Assembly: GCA_963700515.1 (NCBI GenBank)
Contig: CAVOXY010000001.1
Coordinates: 468,125 to 532,124, forward strand
Origin: JAJRVM01 sp963700515
GTDB taxonomy: Bacteria > Planctomycetota > Planctomycetia > Pirellulales > Pirellulaceae
Length of the DNA: 64,000 bases
Direction of reading: 5' to 3'
Shown: positions 30,204 to 40,203 of the stretch, one piece after another
How the letters are laid out: the number at the start of each line of letters is the position of its first letter
How positions within the stretch are numbered: position 1 is the first letter of the stretch
Position numbers and translations under genes: made by a program
Notes under the pieces: generated by a model
The model's database searches: none
Told to the model about the DNA's origin: nothing
Seen by the model: only the letters and a program-made list of their open reading frames with translations

Positions 30204-30239
30204 AAAACCCCCGGGATGCAAGGGGCGTCCCGAGGGTTT
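30204..30239 (-). terminator. Hairpin terminator of the HDOD gene
   Basis: On the minus strand AAACCCTCGGGA pairs with TCCCGGGGGTTT around an 11-base loop, followed by T. On the + strand the arms are 30204-30216 and 30228-30239. It sits 34 bases after the HDOD stop (30,273) and has the stem plus short U-run of an intrinsic terminator. Confidence 0.7.
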
Positions 30240-30272
30240 CACGGTTGCGGGCCAAAACGTGTTGGAACTGTG

Positions 30273-31181
30273 TCAGGCGGTTGCGGGCTGGTTTTCCAGG
30301 CAGGCGACCAGCGTCTGGGTCGGCATGCCCAGTTTCAATACGGGTGCGAATTCCTCGAAACCCGCATCGATTTCCGCCAACAAGGGCTGCAAGGCCGCTT
30401 CGGGTGATTGAGTGAGTCGGCAGAAGGCGTCGATGAATTGCTCACGCTCATGCCAGGTGCTGTCCTGGACGGAGGGGAGCAGGGCGGAGAGACTGACGGC
30501 CACTTGACCGGCCGTTGCTCCCTCGGTCAGCAGTTGTTCGAATGAGGTGTGGTATTCGATCAAGTCGGCGAATTCTTCCGGCAAGCTCCAACGGCGCGCC
30601 AGAATGCTCGCCGCCTCGGCGTGTGTCCAGCCGAATCGCTCCCGTTCGAGATCTGACAGACGTGTTTGTCCGCCACGGCGACCTTGAAACAGCTTGTCAT
30701 ATTCCTCGGGCAATTCCTTGGCGAGCAACGGAACCGCCATGTCCTGCAATAAGGCCGCCGCAAACAGATCTTCACTGTCCGCCTGGCCCAGCAGTCGTCC
30801 CAGGGCTCGGGCAAAGAGGCCGCGGCGCAACGAGTCCTGCCACAGACTTTTCAAATCAAACGGTCCGCATTTCGGGTTCGGCATCAAGCTGAACACGGCG
30901 CTCCAGAGCGCAAAGTTCTTGATCGTGCGGATTCCCACGAGCGTAATGGCCAACTTGATGCTGGAAATCTCGCGGGCAAAGCCAAAATAGGACGAATTGA
31001 CGAACTTCAATACCTGGCCGGTCAAACCAGGATCCGACTCAATGGGAACTGCAAATTCAGCAGGCCCGTTTTCCGGATCTTGTGAGAGCTGCAGCAGCCG
31101 AATGGCGCTTTGCGGCAATGCTGGCAATTGTGCACCGGCCAATAGGGATTCGATGCGGAGCGAAGCCTTGCGATTCGTCAT
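30273..31181 (-). CDS. HDOD-domain signalling protein
   Basis: 302 residues, intact. The HDOD domain, a degenerate relative of HD phosphohydrolases, covers most of the length: LPALPQSAIRLLQLSQDP, IESDPGLTGQVLKFVNSSYFG, ISSIKLAITLVGIRTIKN, and AALLQDMAVPLLAKELPEEY. The HD metal pair is absent as expected for this family (LQDMA). Such proteins link two-component or second-messenger signals to motility or stress responses; no partner gene is near. ATG 31181 follows GGACAGGAA. A longer start at 31,244 is possible but adds a Cys/Arg-rich leader. Confidence 0.85.
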   Translation of the reverse strand: MTNRKASLRIESLLAGAQLPALPQSAIRLLQLSQDPENGPAEFAVPIESDPGLTGQVLKFVNSSYFGFAREISSIKLAITLVGIRTIKNFALWSAVFSLMPNPKCGPFDLKSLWQDSLRRGLFARALGRLLGQADSEDLFAAALLQDMAVPLLAKELPEEYDKLFQGRRGGQTRLSDLERERFGWTHAEAASILARRWSLPEEFADLIEYHTSFEQLLTEGATAGQVAVSLSALLPSVQDSTWHEREQFIDAFCRLTQSPEAALQPLLAEIDAGFEEFAPVLKLGMPTQTLVACLENQPATA

Positions 31182-31843
31182 TTCCTGTCCACCCTTGTTC
31201 AAGCACCGCGACCTGTGGGGGATACCGCGGAAACAAGTTTCCAATGATTCTGGCCCATCGTTCCCGACCTGAGCGACCCAGTTGGTACGTCACGGCAAGT
31301 ACGAGATCCCCGTCGACCACTAAACTCCCGGAATGGTGCGTGACGAGCAATCAGGCAAAATGCTCCGGGACGCAGGCTGGGAATTTCACGCTCTCTCGTC
31401 GAGCTTGTGGCGCAACCGTACGTGTGCCTCTTCTACCTACGTTGAAATCTAGAACACGTAATGTGGTGCCGCAAACAACTTACTGGCCACAAACAGGCAA
31501 ATTGCCAACCAGGCGGATACGCAAACTGATCGACCAGTTCGAGCCCCGGTCACGGTCCCTTTTCTCCCCACGTGGTCTCCCCGCCACATGAACCGTTGCC
31601 ATGTTGCGAATCGTCACCATCGCAGAGCCGCAATCGGTGCCGGCGAATTTCTGCAACTCCCTATTCAGTAGGTGTTTAGGGCGACAGTGGAGTTTGCCGA
31701 CCGCCGATGGCGCAGCGCTTGCAATTCCTCTTCCCGCAGAGGACCATCAAGGATGACTCGCAGGCTCGCCGGATTCCGGCGGCAACGCAGCCTTTGCCCG
31801 GCTGCTTCTCAAACCCTGGCGGCTGTCAGTACGAGGTTCACCT
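31182..31843. other. Gene-free stretch
   Basis: About 660 bases in which no open frame on either strand shows convincing protein features. It contains the promoter of the HDOD gene. No repeat shared with other parts of the window was seen. Confidence 0.4.
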
Positions 31844-32155
31844 GTGCGTGGCATAACCGGTACACTCGCTCTCCTGATCACGGTCGGATACCTGGCATCC
31901 ACTGTCGAACTCCCCCGCGCCTGGTCCGACCTATCGCCGAACCAGGTGAACATGGCGGATGGCTGGAGGCGGACTACGGCGGGTTGGGAGTGGCATGACG
32001 GATGGGAACGTCCGATCGCAGCAATCACACAACAGCCAGCGGTGTGGCGCATTCATCCCTTCACGATCGCCGCCCTACAATTGCTGATCTCGCTGTTCGC
32101 TCTGCTATGTGCCGATCTGCGGATCGACCTCATCAGGCCGCCGCGCGCGAGTTGA
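31844..32155 (+). CDS. Small two-helix membrane protein
   Basis: 103 residues from a GTG start. There is one membrane helix near each end (ITGTLALLITVGYLAS and FTIAALQLLISLFALLCADL), and the middle is Trp-rich (WRRTTAGWEWHDGWER). The C-terminal 23 bases overlap the convergent GT2 gene. I recognise no family. The arrangement fits a small inner-membrane protein; a chance open frame cannot be excluded. Confidence 0.5.
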   Translation: MRGITGTLALLITVGYLASTVELPRAWSDLSPNQVNMADGWRRTTAGWEWHDGWERPIAAITQQPAVWRIHPFTIAALQLLISLFALLCADLRIDLIRPPRAS

Positions 32156-33149
32156 CGAGCGTGTCTTGCTCTGACGAGGAAGGTGGTTTCAGCGGCAGGA
32201 CGGGCGGCATGTTGCCCTCGCCGACCGGCTGCTGCACGTGCTGGCAGTGGGCTTGGCGGCCTGGGGCCACCTGCTCCAGACACGCGGCCACACGACCTAG
32301 CATCCGCAGCAGTATCTGCGGACGAAACAGATTGCCCACGAGTTCCAGGACGACACTGCACGGGTGCATCAGCAGCGCGGGAACCCAACCGGACTGAGCT
32401 GCATGGCACCAGAAAAATAGCTCAGCTTCCCGTCCGCTCTGGAACGAAAGTGCCTGGCTGCTGACCGACTCCTCGGTCGTGACGAGCGACGCTGCTTCGT
32501 GTACGCAGCGATAACCGGCCGCCTGCAAACGCAGAGAGATGTCCACGTCCACCAGTTCCACGCCAACGTCACGCCGGAAGCCGCCCACATCCACGAGCGC
32601 TTGACGACGATAGAAGCCTGCTGCCAAGGTAGGGCCAAGTACCTGACCCCACTGCGCTCGTCTTCGCGCTAGGACGGCACGACGGATCCGACGCGTTCCA
32701 CCCGAGCCATAGCGAACACCACGTGCTACGACCAGACTCCGGGTTCCTTTATTGACCACCAGTGGAGAAACCGACGCTATCCGGACGTCGTGGAAGTGTG
32801 CTACTGCCGGTTCCGTCCAGCCCTCCCAGACCTCGATGTCACACGTCAACAGGTGGACGAGCGCTCCCTGCGCCATCTGGATCCCGAGGTTGATCAAGTC
32901 CACCAAGGAAGAACCGTTTGGCGCTTCCACGAAGCGGACTTCGTCTTTCAGCTCATAGGGATCGGTGTACGCGCGAGGCTGGACCACAAGAACTTCGCAA
33001 TCGTCCGGCCGATTTTGCAGGACAGATGCGAGCGTGGCTTCGAAACGGTCGGCATCTTGGACACACGGAATCACGATCGAGAGGCGAGGCACTGGAGTCT
33101 TCCCTGGACCGGCTACTGAAGTCGTTTGATGAGTCAACTGCCATGACAT
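32133..33149 (-). CDS. Family 2 glycosyltransferase
   Basis: 338 residues, intact, from ATG 33149. GT2 features: PRLSIVIPCVQDADRFEATLASVLQN, the VLVVQPR strand, LLTCDIEVWEGW, in which DIE is the likely DxD metal site, and GGFRRDVGVELVDVDISLRLQAAGYRC, where the ELVDVD segment matches the catalytic-base region. A hydrophobic patch near the C-terminus (ALLMHPCSVVLELVGNLF) may touch the membrane, and the tail is Pro/Ser-rich. It probably extends a surface polysaccharide; donor unknown. It is separate from the GT2 next to lpxB. Confidence 0.8.
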   Translation of the reverse strand: MSWQLTHQTTSVAGPGKTPVPRLSIVIPCVQDADRFEATLASVLQNRPDDCEVLVVQPRAYTDPYELKDEVRFVEAPNGSSLVDLINLGIQMAQGALVHLLTCDIEVWEGWTEPAVAHFHDVRIASVSPLVVNKGTRSLVVARGVRYGSGGTRRIRRAVLARRRAQWGQVLGPTLAAGFYRRQALVDVGGFRRDVGVELVDVDISLRLQAAGYRCVHEAASLVTTEESVSSQALSFQSGREAELFFWCHAAQSGWVPALLMHPCSVVLELVGNLFRPQILLRMLGRVAACLEQVAPGRQAHCQHVQQPVGEGNMPPVLPLKPPSSSEQDTLVNSRAAA

Positions 33150-33676
33150 AGCAGTGCGTGCACGGTGACAAGAAACGGTTCCGGCCGCAGAAGATCGGCT
33201 GGAAAGCGCCCAGTCGGAGTGCATCACTATGGAGCTATCGTAGCGATACCAACGACACTAACTCGCTAGTCTCGTTTCTTCGGCCTGTGTGAGTCCACAA
33301 GTTTACCTGAACCACCGCAAATCGATCAGTCTGCGGCGATTCACCTCTGGACCATGATTAGCCAATTTGCCCTGTTTGCCATGTCTTCCACGGCGGCAGT
33401 TTGGGAAAGGCAGCTCGGCGAAAGGCGAGCGTTTGCCGCAGCGACTGACCGGGTGCCGGTGTCCGGCTGAGCGAGCATCAAACGCATGGCCAACCACGAG
33501 AAACACTGGCCGCCAGCGGGCGGTGGCACCTTCGATACTCTCACATAAGTACCTGGGGCGTCTGCTCGAGAGTGGGTACCTGCTGCCACGCTGGCAGAAC
33601 CTGGCACTCCTATCTCCAGCGGCTCACCGCCGAGAGACGGGACGCTCTTCGAGTCTATCTCCGATCCTTTATGGCC
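33150..33676. other. Gene-free stretch
   Basis: About 527 bases between the GT2 start and the pepT stop. Several short frames cross it, none with recognisable features. It should contain the GT2 promoter. Confidence 0.4.
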
Positions 33677-34915
33677 TCACTTGGTCTCACCCCACACCTT
33701 GGCCAGCTCGACCACGACTTCGGCTGCGCGAACCATTTCATCGAGGCAGGCCCACTCCAGCGGTGAATGGGGGGTGTGCTGGCCGGACGACAGGTTAGGC
33801 GTTGGCAACCCTTTGGCGGTCAGCATGGAGCCGTCGGTACCCCCTCGAATGATCGTTGGGCGGACGGTGCGTCCGAGTCGAGCGTGAGCGGCTTTCACGA
33901 AATCGACGGCGCGCGGTTCTCGCTGTAGTCCTTCAGCCATATTACGGTATTGCGATTTGATCTGGATATCGAACGTGGCGCCGGGGAATTCCTGTTCGAC
34001 CGTGGCGGCGATTTGGCGCAAGCGGCTGGCGTGGCCAGCCAGGTTACGGGTTTCGAAATCGCGCAACAGCACTTTGATCACGACTTCGGCGACACCTCCC
34101 TGGATGACATATGGATGCAGAAATCCTTCCCGGCCCTCGCTCGACTCGGGGGCCAGGGTCTCACGCGGAAGTCGATCCAGGAAGGGCCCTGCAGCGCGCA
34201 GGGCATTGACCATCCGCTGCTTGGCGATGGAGGGATGGATATTCACGCCGCGTACGGTTACGACGGCCAAATCGGCTGAAAAGGTCTCGACGTCCACCGT
34301 ATCCGCACCGGCACCGTCCAGGGTATAGGCCACCTGCGCTCCCAATTGACCGATGTCTACATGGTCCACGCCATGGCCGATTTCTTCATCGCAGGTAAAG
34401 AGGATCCGCAGAGGACCATGAGGAATCTCTGGATGTTCGAGCAAGTAGGCGGCAGACTCCATGATGATGGCCACGCCGGCCTTATCGTCGGCACCTAGCA
34501 GAGTCGTGCCGTCGCTGGTGATCAGTGTGCAGCCGTGGAGTTGTGTCAGCTCCGGGTTGTCCGCGACGCGGATCACCTTGCTCGGATCCCCGGGCAACGC
34601 AATATCACCTCCACGATAGTCACGAATGACTTGCGGGCGCACGTTCGCTCCGCTGGTCTCGGGCGACGTATCGAGATGAGCATTGAACGCGACGACCGGC
34701 ACCGGCTCGGTGACGGTGGCAGGTATTGTTGCCAGTAGCAGACCGAACGTGTCATGACACACGTCGGTCAGTCCCATAGCGGTCAGTTCGTCGGTCAATA
34801 CTCTCCCCAGTTCGAGCTGGCCGGGTGAGCTGGGATACGACGAAGACGACTCGTCTGCCATCGTGTCAACGGCCACGTATCGCAGGAATCTTTCGAGAAG
34901 TCTGTCACGATTCAT
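33677..34915 (-). CDS. pepT: Peptidase T (tripeptide aminopeptidase)
   Basis: M20B zinc peptidase that removes the N-terminal residue of tripeptides in the cytoplasm; 412 residues, the usual family length, intact. Metal and catalytic motifs: NAHLDTSPE (His, Asp), LLGADDKAGVA (bridging Asp), CDEEIGHG (Glu pair), YTLDGAG (Asp), and SSGQHTPHSPLEWA (His). The GGTDGS loop near the C-terminus is also typical. ATG 34915 opens MNRDRLLERFLRYVAVDT, the standard PepT start. The same frame is open much further upstream but without PepT-like sequence. Confidence 0.93.
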   Translation of the reverse strand: MNRDRLLERFLRYVAVDTMADESSSSYPSSPGQLELGRVLTDELTAMGLTDVCHDTFGLLLATIPATVTEPVPVVAFNAHLDTSPETSGANVRPQVIRDYRGGDIALPGDPSKVIRVADNPELTQLHGCTLITSDGTTLLGADDKAGVAIIMESAAYLLEHPEIPHGPLRILFTCDEEIGHGVDHVDIGQLGAQVAYTLDGAGADTVDVETFSADLAVVTVRGVNIHPSIAKQRMVNALRAAGPFLDRLPRETLAPESSEGREGFLHPYVIQGGVAEVVIKVLLRDFETRNLAGHASRLRQIAATVEQEFPGATFDIQIKSQYRNMAEGLQREPRAVDFVKAAHARLGRTVRPTIIRGGTDGSMLTAKGLPTPNLSSGQHTPHSPLEWACLDEMVRAAEVVVELAKVWGETK

Positions 34916-35246
34916 GAGGCACGGTTCCCTTTTGGGCGGGAGATAACGGCTTGGGAGTCTCCGTCTATCACATCGACAGTTGTGCTGCGGGCAAGGGTTC
35001 GCATCAGGATGCAGGGCGACGATCTGACTTCCATCAGCGGGGCTCCGGCGAAGCCCGACGCGGCGGGGACCGATCGCACGCCAGGCCGTGTTTTGGTACG
35101 CTGAGCAAGGTCGGGTGGTCCACCGTGGATAGGTGAGCCCGCCGCCGCCGCCGGTGACCCTGACCACCGGGCTGCGGTGGATCTTCCGGCAACGCCTAGA
35201 CGCATCATCTCGCAGTGTTTGGTCCAGGAAAAGGGGGGGCCCCTCG

Positions 35247-36146
35247 GTGACTTCTTCCGTGCGGTATTTCGTGTTTGATATCGAGAGTGTGGCAGATGGC
35301 AACCTGGTCTCCAAGTTGCGTTATCCAGGAGAGGACTTGCCGGCGCGGGAAGCGGTGCAGCGGTACCGGCAGGAACTGATGGAACAGCACCAATCGGATT
35401 TCATTCCGTACACGTTTCAATTGCCGATTTCGGTGGTCATCGCTAAGGTGAGTGATGATTTCCGCCTGCTCGATCTGGTGGCGCTGGATGAGCCGCGATA
35501 TCGTCCGCATGTGATTACCGAAAATTTCTGGCGGGGCTGGGAAGCCTATCGCCGGCCAACTCTTGTCACTTTCAACGGTCGCACCTTCGACCTACCGATG
35601 CTGGAATTGGCGGCGTTCCGCTATGGACTGAGTCTTCCGGGGTGGTTTGACACGCAATCCAAGGCCTACGAACAACGCCGCAATCGTTACAATTTGGCTT
35701 CGCATCTCGATTTGCACGACGTGCTGACCAACTTCGGCGCCACGCGCTTCAACGGTGGCCTGAATCTGGCCGCCAATTTGCTAGGCAAGCCTGGCAAAAT
35801 GGACGTGCAAGGCCATATGGTGCAGGATCTGTTCGATGACGGGAAACTAGCCCAGATCACCGACTATTGCCGCTGTGACGTGTTGGACACCTATTTCGTG
35901 TTTCTCCGCGCTTGCGTGCTGCTGGGCCAACTTACTTTGGCACGCGAGCAGCAGCTCATTGCCGAGACCCAGCAGTGGCTGCTTGACCGGCAAGCAGAGG
36001 TACCGGCCTACGCCACGTACCTGAGCAATTGGGGAGACTGGTTGAATCCGTGGCAAGATGCGCCGCAGCAGGAGGCGGACGGCTCGTCGGCGCCCCGGCC
36101 CGATGCGGCCGCGGCGGGAGAGGAAGCGTCGGACTTCGGCCCGTAA
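35247..36146 (+). CDS. DEDD 3'-5' exonuclease, PolB-exonuclease-like
   Basis: 299 residues from GTG 35247, which follows GGAAAAGGGGG. The three exonuclease motifs of the RNase H-like DEDD fold are present: YFVFDIESVADG (Exo I, DxE), TLVTFNGRTFDLPMLELA (Exo II, with Asp), and ITDYCRCDVLDTYFVFLR (Exo III, YxxxD). There is no polymerase domain, so it belongs to the stand-alone group of predicted PolB-like exonucleases. The last ~40 residues are an Ala/Glu-rich tail. A role in DNA or RNA trimming is likely but the substrate is unknown. It is divergent from pepT. Confidence 0.85.
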   Translation: MTSSVRYFVFDIESVADGNLVSKLRYPGEDLPAREAVQRYRQELMEQHQSDFIPYTFQLPISVVIAKVSDDFRLLDLVALDEPRYRPHVITENFWRGWEAYRRPTLVTFNGRTFDLPMLELAAFRYGLSLPGWFDTQSKAYEQRRNRYNLASHLDLHDVLTNFGATRFNGGLNLAANLLGKPGKMDVQGHMVQDLFDDGKLAQITDYCRCDVLDTYFVFLRACVLLGQLTLAREQQLIAETQQWLLDRQAEVPAYATYLSNWGDWLNPWQDAPQQEADGSSAPRPDAAAAGEEASDFGP

Positions 36147-36319
36147 CCGCAGCTTTCCTGAGTAAGCGATCCCTGCCGCAGCGTCAGGCGAAGCCACGAG
36201 CTCCCGTGACGGTCGGCTGCGTGGCGAGATGCTTGTCCGAGGGTCGAGAGGGCAGATATGATAAGAGAACGCTCTTGCCTCGATGTTCGCCCGGTGCAAC
36301 GTGACGTAGGAGTCGACTC

Positions 36320-36686
36320 ATGGTAGAGCACAAGCGGTTTGACGTGGAGATGGAGGAGGGCATCACCATCGTCCGGCTGCGTGATCCCAAGTTACACGAG
36401 ATGATCCTGATCACGCAACTGCATGACGAGCTGTTGGAGTACATCGAGCACCACAGACCGCGCAAGACTGCTGGTCGATTTTGCCCTGGTCACGCAATGC
36501 ACTTCCGCGGTTATCAACAGCCTTCTGCTGACGCGGAAACGGCTCATGCACTATGGCGGAGTAGTGCGACTCTGTAGCATGCACAATCAGGTGCGTCAAG
36601 CCTTTCGCGTGCTGAGGCTTGACGGAACGCTGTTCGAGATCTACGAGTCGCTGCCGGAAGCACTCAGCGCTTTTGAAGTTGCCTGA
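36320..36686 (+). CDS. STAS-domain anti-sigma-factor antagonist-like protein (frameshifted)
   Basis: About 121 residues. The sequence follows a STAS domain: TIVRLRDPKLHE, then ARLLVDFALVTQCTSAVINSLL, where CTSAV is the site that in SpoIIAA-like proteins is phosphorylated on Ser or Thr, and VRLCSMHNQVRQAFRVLRLDGTLFEIY. One extra base near 36,460 separates IEHHRP from RLLVDFA. AGGAG lies 8-12 bases before ATG 36320. Such proteins switch anti-sigma kinases or build signalling scaffolds; no kinase or sigma-factor gene is adjacent. Confidence 0.82.
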
Positions 36687-36902
36687 AGGGAGTTTCACGA
36701 TCCTGGGACGCAGTGTGCCTGCGACAGGCGGCCAGGGAGAACCGATGCGATACCCAACATCTGCGTTACGGCCACGTCTAGACACGGTGAGTTTCCCTTG
36801 TGCCGCTGCTGAATTTAGCGGCATCTGTTCGAAATACGGTCATTTGCTGGGACGCCAAGTTATCTGGCAGGTCACCCCCGCTTCAAGCAAGCACGTGGAC
36901 AT

Positions 36903-37250
36903 CAGTTGCCTGAGATCCCTTTGATAAAGGCCACAAATGCCAGTCCGAGCGGGAGGACCGACCAATACTCAATTGGAAAGCCGAATAACGTGTGCCTATA
37001 TTTGCTGTCCGAATTCTGCTCCCTTTGGTCCTTGCCGACGAGTTGATGAGATAGTCTGAATCAACGGGCCAACGGATGGTGTGGCGGTAACCAACGTTGC
37101 GACGCCAACCAACCCGAAACGACATCTCGTATACGAAATTCCTGCGACGCGAACTGCCAACGGTGACTGACCACGTCCCCACGTCTTGTGAGGGGCGACC
37201 CGACGCTGGGGCATCGAAACGTCCACTCGCTCACTCGCATACGGGAGGCA
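36903..37250 (-). pseudogene. Possible broken small membrane-protein gene
   Basis: The 755 bases between the STAS gene and the next membrane protein hold no intact gene. On the minus strand, pieces in different frames look coding: NFVYEMSFRVGWRRNVGYRHTI, and then KYRHTLFGFPIEYWSVLPLGLAFVAFIKGISGN before a TGA near 36,903, which would be a C-terminal membrane helix. Two or more indels are needed to join them. Boundaries are approximate. Confidence 0.25.
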
Positions 37251-37441
37251 CTTTGCGAACGACAAACCAGGCGACTAGATAGGTCGTCAACTTACCAAAT
37301 CAGGGATCGCTGCCCTACCGCCAAGGCGATTCGGCGACGCCGAACCTGACCGCCGTGCGGTGTGGGCCGGCTATTGATGTTCAGGACGTACACCATCCCG
37401 ATCGATTGCCTATCGCCTCACTCGACGTTACCATGTCGCAT

Positions 37442-38281
37442 CTAGCTGCCCACACCGTTTGGAGGAAGATCAAAGAGTCGGGTGACAAGGGGCGAATAGA
37501 CGAGTCCCCAGAACAAACGTATCGGCAGTGCCAGGATGAATCCAAGAACCCAGAAGCAGGTGACGGAGTGTCGCTTCGTCGGTCGATCATTCTGCCAAAG
37601 CAATTCTTCGTCGATGAACAAGAGTGGCAAAGCAATGAAGCTGCTATACGCTAATGCATAGTAGCCCAGCACGATGGGGGCCAAAAGGAATTGAGGCGAA
37701 AACAGGATGGCGGTGAGGACTCCAGTGAAGATCAGCCCTTCCGTAAGACTCTTCCCACCGGCCACGAAAAACATCTCGCGGAACGAAAGCCGCCATTTCC
37801 TGACCACGACATACGAAACGATTGCGATCGGGATGTAGTCGCCTTGTGCCAAGATGAAGGAGGCGAGGGTTTCGTCGTGTACCCCACCAACGCCTTGGCC
37901 GGTGACTGTCAAGCTGGTTTCGAATACCATGCCAAACAGCCAGACGAGAAAGATGTAGATGGCGGGTGCCAGACGCCGTGGGATGGGAATCCTTTTTCTA
38001 AGATCGAATTTCCAGTTGGCCCAGAGGCCGATGAACATGAGGGCGTAAAGGATCCATGCAGAAAACCAGTACGGCGATCTGGCAGCGGAATTTCCGTAGC
38101 TGTTGAGAAAGAGAAATGTGAGGCCCAGGCCGAGCCAGATCTTAACGCTCCCTAAGCCATGACCGCCGAGCGTTGCCTTTTGGTGATCTTCGGTCAATCC
38201 GTTGTCTTCAGTCAAGATGACGCCTCTTTCCTCGTGCGAACAGGCAGGCTCCATTTTCGGCCGCGTCACTGCACTTCCCAC
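37442..38281 (-). CDS. Multi-spanning membrane protein of unknown family
   Basis: 279 residues with about seven membrane helices after a charged N-terminus of ~45 residues (for example IWLGLGLTFLFLNSYG, PAIYIFLVWLFGMVFETSLTV, FTGVLTAILFSPQFLLAPIVL, CFWVLGFILALPIRLFWGL). The size and helix count recall CPBP-type membrane proteases, but their EExxxR and HxxxN-type motifs are not evident. Start may be ATG 38281 or the ATG nine codons later. Intact; probable inner-membrane location. Confidence 0.65.
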   Translation of the reverse strand: MGSAVTRPKMEPACSHEERGVILTEDNGLTEDHQKATLGGHGLGSVKIWLGLGLTFLFLNSYGNSAARSPYWFSAWILYALMFIGLWANWKFDLRKRIPIPRRLAPAIYIFLVWLFGMVFETSLTVTGQGVGGVHDETLASFILAQGDYIPIAIVSYVVVRKWRLSFREMFFVAGGKSLTEGLIFTGVLTAILFSPQFLLAPIVLGYYALAYSSFIALPLLFIDEELLWQNDRPTKRHSVTCFWVLGFILALPIRLFWGLVYSPLVTRLFDLPPNGVGS

Positions 38282-38348
38282 GGGTACCGCATACAGCTGT
38301 TAATACTCACAGTCAGGTGCAGCAACTGGTTCGGCGGTTCGCTCTTCT

Positions 38349-39833
38349 TCACTTCTGCAGGGGCAAGTCGAAGAAGTCTTTCCAGACACCGTAGGTAGGC
38401 CGGGCTTTGCCACTCTCGTCGAGCAAGCCGCAGTCCCGCCAGGCCATGAACAACTCCGGGGAGTGATCCTTGATCTTTTCCCACAGGGCATCGTAGTCCT
38501 GATGAATGAAGCTAATGACGAACGCAAAGTCGCGCTGCTGGGCCAGCCCCAACAGTTTGCGGTAATAGGCCACCTGCTTCTCGGGAGTGCCCTCAATGAC
38601 GACGTTTGCCTTGGGCATTGGCAACCGCTCGGCCGCGTCGTTGGTCTCTACCATCGCGTATGGTTTCTTGAACGAGTCGAATTGCTCGGTCATCCAGTCC
38701 AGGGCTGCGAGGCGGTCTCCGTCCTCCACGAAGAACGGGTAATAACTGACCGCCACCAGGTCGTTGTACGGCATCAGCTTCTGAAACTCCGCGAGCATTT
38801 GGCCGCGTTTCTTGAACATGTTGTGCAAGGTCCACGACGCGAAGATCGGCAAATCCTGGTGGTCCTTCTTGAGTTCCTCATAGACGTACTTGTGCAGGGC
38901 CACATAGGCTTGCCACTTCCTGGGACCGGCGTCGTGAATCTCGTTAACCTCAATGCCGATGGCGAGGTAGTCTGGATGGAAGAACTCGATCGCCCGGCGG
39001 CAGTAGTTCAGATAGACCTTCATCACCAGTGGGTCGTCGTATGCCTTGCCGGTCAGCTCCCGCGGGACCGGCCCGGCCTTGTCCGCGACCTTGAGATCGC
39101 CCCGTCCGGGCGAGATGGCAAGGTACACCTGCGCTCGTGGCGGCGTGGCCGACTTCTTGCCCTCCCATTCGTCGAGCATGGCCTGGGGAAACGGTCGGCC
39201 GTTGAGGGCCTCGGCCCACGGCACGCCTTCCAGATGATGGGCCAGGATGTCACCATTCTCGCGCACGAACTTGCGTGAGGCCGTCACAGCTTCCAAGGTG
39301 GTATCGTAAACGAAGCCGGTGAACCCCATGCGGAAATTCCGCTTGCCCGTGGGCTTCTGGGCCGGGATGTCGTCGGCCGGGATGTCGTCGGCCGCCATGC
39401 CCTCGACCGGTTCCTCTACGGCGCGGCGCAAGACGATCAAGATCTGGTTGGAGCCTTTGCGAGTGGCGAACTCCCGGGGTCGTTCCGCTCCGCCAGTGGC
39501 CAGGCACAGCTTCAACGTATCCCCATCGACCGCATAGATGCCTCTCTCGGTGCCGTCTCTTCCCTCCGTCGTCGCGTCAATCTCGCCAGGTTGCCTGGCG
39601 GCATTGAGCTGATACGTTCCCTTCTCGACCCGTCCGTCGGGCAGCGTGAAAACCTTTTTGCCGTCGGCGAACACAAGTTCAGCGTGTGCGAGCCCTGGAA
39701 CCGGCATTCCGGCCAATTCGACTGTGACGACCGTCCATCGCCCCTCGATCTTCTCAGGATCGTTGGCCGCAACCGATCCGACAAATACCGCAAGGAGGAC
39801 GGTGACGCTGGTTATCCGCAGCAATCCACGCAT
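38349..39833 (-). CDS. TIGR03067-type domain fused to a TIM-barrel glycosidase-like domain
   Basis: 494 residues, intact, secreted (signal ITSVTVLLAVFVGSVAAND). Residues ~28-140 match the planctomycete-enriched TIGR03067 pattern: EKIEGRWTVVTVELAGMPV, KGTYQLN, ERGIYAVDGDTLKLC. A short linker repeats ADDIPADDIPA. The rest (~165-494) looks like a clan GH-A barrel: FRMGFTGFVYDTTLEAV at the start, YLAIGIEVNEI after strand 4 (candidate acid/base Glu), and KPYAMVETNDAAERLP after strand 7 (candidate nucleophile Glu). GH53 or GH5-like enzymes have this layout. Catalytic assignment is inference; the substrate is unknown. Confidence 0.7.
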   Translation of the reverse strand: MRGLLRITSVTVLLAVFVGSVAANDPEKIEGRWTVVTVELAGMPVPGLAHAELVFADGKKVFTLPDGRVEKGTYQLNAARQPGEIDATTEGRDGTERGIYAVDGDTLKLCLATGGAERPREFATRKGSNQILIVLRRAVEEPVEGMAADDIPADDIPAQKPTGKRNFRMGFTGFVYDTTLEAVTASRKFVRENGDILAHHLEGVPWAEALNGRPFPQAMLDEWEGKKSATPPRAQVYLAISPGRGDLKVADKAGPVPRELTGKAYDDPLVMKVYLNYCRRAIEFFHPDYLAIGIEVNEIHDAGPRKWQAYVALHKYVYEELKKDHQDLPIFASWTLHNMFKKRGQMLAEFQKLMPYNDLVAVSYYPFFVEDGDRLAALDWMTEQFDSFKKPYAMVETNDAAERLPMPKANVVIEGTPEKQVAYYRKLLGLAQQRDFAFVISFIHQDYDALWEKIKDHSPELFMAWRDCGLLDESGKARPTYGVWKDFFDLPLQK

Positions 39834-40203
39834 GTGGGAACCTTTACGAAGAGGGGATACTCTACTTCATGAAGGCATACCCGTAGCGTCTGGAAAGAGT
39901 TTCGTAAGCCGAACTATGTCATTCTTTAGCGCGCACACACACCAACGTCGCTACGCCCACGTACGATAGCACGCTCCGTCAAGTTGGCGGTTTACGACGC
40001 AAGGCACTGCTTGTGGCCATTTCCCTGTTCCTGATCGAGTCCCGGCCATCGCGTCAAGCCGCCACGCTGGCCGACCGAAAGCGACGGCGGTTGGCCTCGC
40101 GCGCCATCAGGCGGCACGAACGCCAGACGCGGTTGCGCTGCGGCCTCGGCACAACGCCGGCGTAATGGTTGCTGCTGGGCTCGGCCGCTCACCGGTGTGG
40201 GGC
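39834..40203. other. Intergenic region upstream of the TIGR03067 fusion gene
   Basis: About 370 bases. It should contain the promoter of the 38349-39833 gene. A minus-strand open frame of 66 codons (39,992-40,192) has no recognisable features and I do not call it. Confidence 0.35.

Noticed and set aside
39992..40192. 66-codon minus-strand frame next to the R3 array
   Set aside because: No signal, domain or ribosome binding site; composition is Arg/Gln/Pro-rich as in non-coding GC-rich DNA.
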